Shown here: positions 46,861 through 50,921 of the stretch, piece by piece
Layout: each line of letters starts with the position of its first letter
How positions within the stretch are numbered: position 1 is the stretch's first letter
Assembly: GCA_045223835.1 (NCBI GenBank)
Contig: JBGUZS010000169.1
Location: forward strand, 1 to 50,921
Source: UBA1774 sp045223835
GTDB lineage: Bacteria > Bacillota > Clostridia > Oscillospirales > Oscillospiraceae
DNA length: 50,921 bases
Direction: 5' to 3'
Notes under the pieces: generated by a model
Databases searched by the model: none
Seen by the model: the letters and a program-made list of their open reading frames with translations, nothing else
What the model was told of the DNA's origin: nothing
Made by a program: the position numbers and the translations under genes

Positions 46861-47736
46861 TTAATCGGCGTTCGGCGGTCCCGGCTTGCGGAAGACCAGG
46901 GTGCGTTCCGTGCCGCGGCCGTCCACCAGGGTATCGGCGGGGAAGATCCCGGTCTCCTCTCCCATGCGGCGGAGCGCCATGCTCTGCCCTTCTCCGCATT
47001 CCAATATGAGCCAGCCGCCGGGACGGATGATCCCCGTCCAGCGGGCGAAGATGCTGCGGTAAAAATCCAACCCATCCTCGCCGCCATCCAGGGCCAGTCG
47101 GGGCTCATAGTCCCGCACGGAGGGGTCGAGGGTTTCCAGCTCCGGGGTGGGGATATAGGGGGGATTGCAGACGATCAGGGTGAAATCCCCCAGCCGGGGG
47201 GCAGGTCCCTGGTGCACATCCGCCTCCGTGCAGAGGACCCGTCCGCTCACATGGGTCAGCATGGCGTTGCGCTTGGCCAGGAGCAGCGCTCTGCGGTCCA
47301 GATCCGCAAGTACTGCCCGGCAGGCCGGGATCCGGGCGGCTATGGCGATGCCGATGCAGCCGGAGCCGGTACACAGGTCCAGTACCCGGGGCTCGGGAAC
47401 ATCCCTGAGACGATCCAGGGCGGCGTCCACCATCAGCTCCGAGTCAGCCCGGGGGATGAGCACATTGGGGTTGATCTCCAGGTCCAGACCATAGAAGGAC
47501 CAGGAGCCGGTGAGATAGGCTGCAGGTTCCCCGGCAAGCCGCCGCCGCACCAGCTCTTCCGCCCGCTGGGTGAAGGTCTCGTCCGGATACATGCGGATAT
47601 CCCGCAGGAATTCCTCCGGCTTCTTGTCCGCGGCAAAAGCCAGCAGCAGCCTGGCCTCCAGCCCCGCCGCCTCGATGCCCGCGGCCTTCAGTCTGCGCCG
47701 GGTATCCAGATAGATTTCGTTATAATCCCGGATCAT
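46861..47736 (-). CDS. prmC: Release factor glutamine methyltransferase PrmC (HemK)
   Basis: This 291-aa SAM-dependent enzyme methylates the GGQ glutamine of release factors 1 and 2. The N-terminal helical domain (1-95) ends in SWSFYGLDLEINPNVLIPR, the SAM-binding motif is VLDLCTGSGCIGIAIA, and the catalytic VCNPPYIP motif is intact. prmC often follows a DUF1385 gene and prfA in Bacillota; here the DUF1385 gene is 7 bp upstream but prfA is not in this window. Confidence 0.95.
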   Translation of the reverse strand: MIRDYNEIYLDTRRRLKAAGIEAAGLEARLLLAFAADKKPEEFLRDIRMYPDETFTQRAEELVRRRLAGEPAAYLTGSWSFYGLDLEINPNVLIPRADSELMVDAALDRLRDVPEPRVLDLCTGSGCIGIAIAARIPACRAVLADLDRRALLLAKRNAMLTHVSGRVLCTEADVHQGPAPRLGDFTLIVCNPPYIPTPELETLDPSVRDYEPRLALDGGEDGLDFYRSIFARWTGIIRPGGWLILECGEGQSMALRRMGEETGIFPADTLVDGRGTERTLVFRKPGPPNAD

Positions 47737-47743
47737 GGCTGCC

Positions 47744-48697
47744 TCACCACCGGTCCGCGCCCTTTTCCTCCGGAATGACCAGCTTCAACGCCTCGATGGC
47801 GCATTCGATCATCCCGTCATCCGGCTCATACACCGTCAGACGCTGCAAAGCCTTTCCAGGGGCGGAAAGAATGGAGGAAAGCCAGTTATCGTGCCGCCCC
47901 ACCCATCGATTCAGCTCATAGCTGAAGGCCACCACCACCGGCAGGAGCAGGAGCCGGAGGAGCAGGGCGGCCAGCTTGTTTTTCCAGCTCACCACGCTGA
48001 AGACCAGAATGCTGATGATCATCACCACGAAGAGAAAGCTGGTGCCGCAGCGGGGGTGGGCTCTGGGTTGGGGGCGTACGTTCTCCACCGTGAGCTCCAG
48101 CCCCTTTTCATAGCAGTGGATGGATTTGTGCTCCGCCCCATGGTACTCGAAGACCCGGTGGATATCCGGCACCCGGGTCACCAGCCAGAGGTAGAGGAGA
48201 AAAATCAGAATGCGCAGAGCGCCGTCAATGAGATTCTTCAGAAAGCTGGACCGGAGAGGACCGGCCAGAAAGGAGGTGAGCAGATAGGGCAGGAGCATGA
48301 ACAGCCCGATGGCCATCAGGATGCCCAGGGTGACGGAAACGCCGATGATGAGCTTTTTCGCCGTTTCCCCCTGGAAATGCGCGTTGATCCACTTATCCAG
48401 CTTGTCCTCCTGGGCGGCCTGCTCCTCCTCGGGCAGCTGCTCGGCGGAGAACATCAGAGCCTTGACCCCGTGGACCAAAGAGTCAAAAAAGGTGACGACC
48501 CCCCGGATGAGCGGCAGACCGCAGACCGGGTACCGGTCCTTGATCAGGCGCAGCTCCTCCACCTTGCGGATGAGTCCGTCCTGCCCCCGGCAGACGATGG
48601 CCTCCTTCTTCGGCCCCCGCATGAGGATGCCCTCCATCAAGGCCTGGCCGCCGATGGTGGTGCGGAAATCGGTTCCCTGTTTTTGTTTATCGGACAT
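47744..48697 (-). CDS. DUF1385 domain membrane protein (YqhQ-like)
   Basis: This 317-aa membrane protein has TTIGGQALMEGILMRGP at the N-terminus, PLIRGVVTFFDSLVHGVKAL, EYHGAEHKSIHCYE and RAHPRCGTSFLFVV, which together define DUF1385. Four to six helices are predicted. B. subtilis YqhQ is in this family and no activity is established. The conserved His, Glu and Cys in the EYHGAEHKS and HPRCGTS loops suggest a metal site. It lies 27 bp after the histidine kinase gene and 7 bp before prmC. Confidence 0.92.
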   Translation of the reverse strand: MSDKQKQGTDFRTTIGGQALMEGILMRGPKKEAIVCRGQDGLIRKVEELRLIKDRYPVCGLPLIRGVVTFFDSLVHGVKALMFSAEQLPEEEQAAQEDKLDKWINAHFQGETAKKLIIGVSVTLGILMAIGLFMLLPYLLTSFLAGPLRSSFLKNLIDGALRILIFLLYLWLVTRVPDIHRVFEYHGAEHKSIHCYEKGLELTVENVRPQPRAHPRCGTSFLFVVMIISILVFSVVSWKNKLAALLLRLLLLPVVVAFSYELNRWVGRHDNWLSSILSAPGKALQRLTVYEPDDGMIECAIEALKLVIPEEKGADRW

Positions 48698-48724
48698 GGA
48701 TGAGATCCCTTCTCAAAAATAGCG

Positions 48725-50188
48725 TTATTCGGTGGTGGGCAGGAGGATGGTGACCACGGTTCCGCTTTCCTCTTCGGCGTTGGCGATATCCAATACGCCG
48801 TTATGCCGGCGGATGATCTCGTCGCACACCGCAAGGCCGATGCCGCTGCCTCTTGCCTTGCTGCTGCCCTTATAGAATTTCAGCTTTACCCGGGGCAGCT
48901 CATCCGGCGGAATGCCGGGGCCGTAATCCCGGATGCGGATGCGCACGCAGTCGCAGCCGGTCTCCGGCGCATTCTCCACCAGGTCGCTGGTGACGGTGAT
49001 GCGCTTGCCGCTGCCGCCATGCTTGGCGGCGTTATCCAGAATGTTCAGGATCACCTGCTTCAGCCGCTCCGGATCGCCGGGGATCAGGGGAAGCGGATCC
49101 TCCGGAGGATCGTAGAAGAGCTGGATCCCCTCCTGCTTCAGCAGCTCCCTGTAGGTAAAAATGGCCTCTTCCAGCTCGGCGCCCACATCCAGCATCTCTA
49201 TGTTCACCGTGAACCGCCCGTCCTCGATGCGGGTGAAGACCAGCAGCTCCTCCACCATATTGGAAAGACGTCTGGCCTCCTTGAGGATGATGTCCAGCCC
49301 CTTCCGGCTGTCCTCGCTGAGGGTCTCGTCATACTCCAGGGTTTCACCCCAGCCGGCAATGGCGGTAAGGGGGGTGCGCAGCTCATGGGAAACGGAGGAG
49401 ATGAACTCAGCCTTCATTTTTTCCGACTGGCTCAGCTGCATGGACATCTCGTTGATGGCGCCGACCATGTCCCCGATCTCATCCTCATACTTGTTCTCGA
49501 TCTGGGCGCCGAAGCCGCCGTCAGCGATGCGCCGGGTCATCACCGTGACCTTCTGGATGGGGGAGAGGATGGAGCGGATAAAGAACAGGTTGCTGACCAG
49601 CACCACAAGAATGACGCCCAGGCCGATCCCGCAGCCCACCAGGATGCTCAGGAACACCTGCCGGTCCACCCTGCGCAGACTGGTGACATATCGGATGACG
49701 CCCACCACCTGACCCTGGCCGTAAAGCAGAGGGCTGGAGACCGCCATGATGCGCTCGCCCGTCGCAGGGCTGCGGCCCTGCCATGTGCTCAGGCTGCGGG
49801 TGCTGATGGCCTCGGCAATATCCGGCGTGTTGGGGTGGGAGCCGGCGGATAAGCCGGTGGTGGAGACCAGGATGCGTCCGGTGGAATTGACGAACTGCAG
49901 CTCCATCTGGTCCCGGCCGTCGAAAATCTCCGTATACTTATAGGCGCTCTGGTAGTATTCCGCATAGGTGCGGGTGACGTAATTCGCAAAGAAGTTCGAG
50001 GAGGTCTTGGCCTTGGATTCCAGCGTGGAGCGAATGCCGCTGTAGTAATAGCTGCTGATGGCGAAGGAATAGGCGGCCAGCCCCAAAAGCAGGGCCAGCA
50101 CCACCAGGAGCATACTGTTCAGCATCCATTTTGCCCGGATCCCCCGGAGGTTCAGGCCGCTCCGGCCACGCTCAATCAGATCCCCCAT
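48725..50188 (-). CDS. Two-component sensor histidine kinase (PhoR/WalK-like)
   Basis: This 487-aa membrane kinase has a first helix about residues 22-45, an extracytoplasmic sensor region of about 140 residues, a second helix near 180-203, a HAMP domain (SPIQKVTVMTRRIADG), a HisKA domain with the phosphorylated His in SSVSHELRTPLTAIAGWGET, and an HATPase domain with N box LNILDNAAKHG, G1 DYGPGIPPDE and G2 GSGIGLAV. There is no PAS domain. It overlaps the response regulator gene by 13 bp, so the two form a pair. The signal is unknown. Confidence 0.95.
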   Translation of the reverse strand: MGDLIERGRSGLNLRGIRAKWMLNSMLLVVLALLLGLAAYSFAISSYYYSGIRSTLESKAKTSSNFFANYVTRTYAEYYQSAYKYTEIFDGRDQMELQFVNSTGRILVSTTGLSAGSHPNTPDIAEAISTRSLSTWQGRSPATGERIMAVSSPLLYGQGQVVGVIRYVTSLRRVDRQVFLSILVGCGIGLGVILVVLVSNLFFIRSILSPIQKVTVMTRRIADGGFGAQIENKYEDEIGDMVGAINEMSMQLSQSEKMKAEFISSVSHELRTPLTAIAGWGETLEYDETLSEDSRKGLDIILKEARRLSNMVEELLVFTRIEDGRFTVNIEMLDVGAELEEAIFTYRELLKQEGIQLFYDPPEDPLPLIPGDPERLKQVILNILDNAAKHGGSGKRITVTSDLVENAPETGCDCVRIRIRDYGPGIPPDELPRVKLKFYKGSSKARGSGIGLAVCDEIIRRHNGVLDIANAEEESGTVVTILLPTTE

Positions 50189-50865
50189 TTGTAGCCGTAT
50201 CCCCAGACGGTGGTGATGCAGGTGGGATTCTGCGGATCATCCTCCACCTTGAGCCGAAGACGGCGGATATTCACATCCACGATCTTCAGCTCCCCGTCAT
50301 AATCCTTCCCCCAGACGGTGGAAAGGATCTCCTCCCGGGAGAGGGCCTTTCCCGGATTATCCATAAAGAGCTTGACAATGGCGTATTCCACCTGGGTCAG
50401 GCGGATCCGGCTCCCGTTCTTTTCCAGGGTCCGGTTTCGGGTGCTGAGGCGGAAGGCACCCCGGACGATCTCCGTCGGGTCCTCATTATCCCCGCCGCCG
50501 ACACGGCGGTACAGGGCGTCCACCCGGGCGGTGAGCTCCGCTATGGAGGCCAGGGGCTTCGTGACATAGTCGTCCGCGCCGGTCATGAGGCCGGTGACCT
50601 TGTCCATCTCCTGGGAGCGGGCGGTGAGCATGATGATGCCCATTTTGCTGCCGGAGGCCCGAATCCTGCGGCAGACCTCGAAGCCGTCCGTATCCGGAAG
50701 CATGATATCCAGCAGGGCCAGGTTGATATCCGGATGCAGCTGAAGCTGCCGGAAGGCCTCTTCTCCGGTCTCCGCCTCGATGGGCTCATAGCCGGAGCGC
50801 CGCAGATTGATGACCAGGAAGCTGCGGATGCTGGATTCGTCTTCCAGAACCAAAATTTTCTTCAT
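50176..50865 (-). CDS. Response regulator, OmpR/PhoB family
   Basis: This is a 229-aa regulator. The receiver domain (1-115) shows KKILVLEDESSIR with acidic residues, the phosphorylated Asp in NLALLDIMLPDTDGFEVC, the Thr in IIMLTAR and the Lys in YVTKPL. A winged-helix DNA-binding domain follows, with IRLTQVEYAIVKLFMDNPG, STVWGKDY and VDVNIRRLRLKVE. I chose the ATG at 50865, which has AAAGGAT upstream and starts at the receiver domain; the frame continues to 50901 without similarity. Paired with the kinase at 48725. Confidence 0.95.
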   Translation of the reverse strand: MKKILVLEDESSIRSFLVINLRRSGYEPIEAETGEEAFRQLQLHPDINLALLDIMLPDTDGFEVCRRIRASGSKMGIIMLTARSQEMDKVTGLMTGADDYVTKPLASIAELTARVDALYRRVGGGDNEDPTEIVRGAFRLSTRNRTLEKNGSRIRLTQVEYAIVKLFMDNPGKALSREEILSTVWGKDYDGELKIVDVNIRRLRLKVEDDPQNPTCITTVWGYGYKWGI

Positions 50866-50879
50866 GATCCTACATCCTT

Positions 50880-50921
50880 TCAGGTGGAGCCGCTGATCCA
50901 CTCGGAATAGATCAGACCGAA
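50880..50921 (-). CDS. Possible 3' end of an upstream gene (partial)
   Basis: Immediately before the response regulator, the minus strand reads in one frame FGLIYSEWISGST followed by TGA (50880-50882). Codon choice resembles the neighbours and the stop lies 14 nt before the regulator's ATG, with the Shine-Dalgarno just after it. This would be the tail of another gene of the same operon. Only 13 codons are visible, so the call is tentative. Confidence 0.35.
   Translation of the reverse strand, partial: FGLIYSEWISGST

Noticed and set aside
1..50921. Mobile elements, prophage, CRISPR arrays or defence genes
   Set aside because: No transposase, integrase, repeat-spacer pattern or phage structural gene was found. 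The single tRNA at the left edge has no attachment-site duplication visible in the window.

Overview
The window is about 51 kb of a high-GC, strictly anaerobic, low-oxygen-adapted bacterium, most likely a member of Bacillota class Clostridia (Oscillospirales or a related uncultured gut lineage; inference). The grounds are: a trimeric [FeFe] hydrogenase, oxygen-sensitive flavin/Fe-S enzymes, a T-box riboswitch, a PyrR-type regulator, a YtvI-like transporter, DUF1385/PrmC and RplU/RpmA/Obg gene orders typical of Bacillota, strong AAGGAGG ribosome binding sites and canonical sigma-A promoters. Gene density is very high, with many ATGA stop/start overlaps. No phage, insertion sequence, CRISPR array or defence island is visible.

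Left part (1-14.1 kb, almost all minus strand). A tRNA-Pro(CGG) lies next to a tandem pair of CNNM/CBS membrane proteins. Next is a three-gene operon (about 7.3 to 2.7 kb): a uroporphyrinogen-decarboxylase-fold methyltransferase-like protein, a fumarate-reductase-type flavoprotein and an Old-Yellow-Enzyme/pyridine-nucleotide reductase. Its substrate is unknown and it is the best candidate for an undescribed catabolic or reductive pathway. Then comes the hydCBA-type electron-bifurcating hydrogenase with a DUF5655 gene downstream, and a COG2509 FAD dehydrogenase coupled to a small thioesterase.

Middle part (14.1-29.6 kb). A plus-strand run encodes a DUF5685 protein (probably leaderless), MntP, an AI-2E/YtvI family membrane protein, ribosomal proteins L21 and L27 and the GTPase ObgE. 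L27 lacks the N-terminal extension usual in Bacillota and the Prp protease gene is absent between rplU and rpmA. The minus strand then carries an Fe-S aldo/keto reductase, an amino-acid ABC transporter operon ending in an M20 amidohydrolase, and an SDR oxidoreductase. A lone xanthine-dehydrogenase-type molybdenum subunit follows on the plus strand. It has no partner subunits and its catalytic glutamate appears to be replaced. A MATE exporter and a PAT-like acetyltransferase end this part.

Right part (29.7-50.9 kb). cobT-cobU-cobS-(cobU-like)-cobC-gluQ is a tightly coupled late-cobalamin operon. MBL hydrolase-pyrR follows. A second uroporphyrinogen-decarboxylase-like gene faces mtnA from promoters whose -35 boxes overlap on opposite strands. 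mtnA-deoD-trmH-GNAT-hydrolase form a translationally coupled operon. A T-box riboswitch with a GCC (Ala) specifier controls an AlaA-type aminotransferase. Finally, a long minus-strand run without visible internal terminators links a PhoB/PhoR-type two-component system to DUF1385, prmC, recA, recX, rimO and pgsA. The window ends inside what may be the 3' end of another gene of this operon.

All function calls come from reading motifs and gene order by eye; no database search was run.
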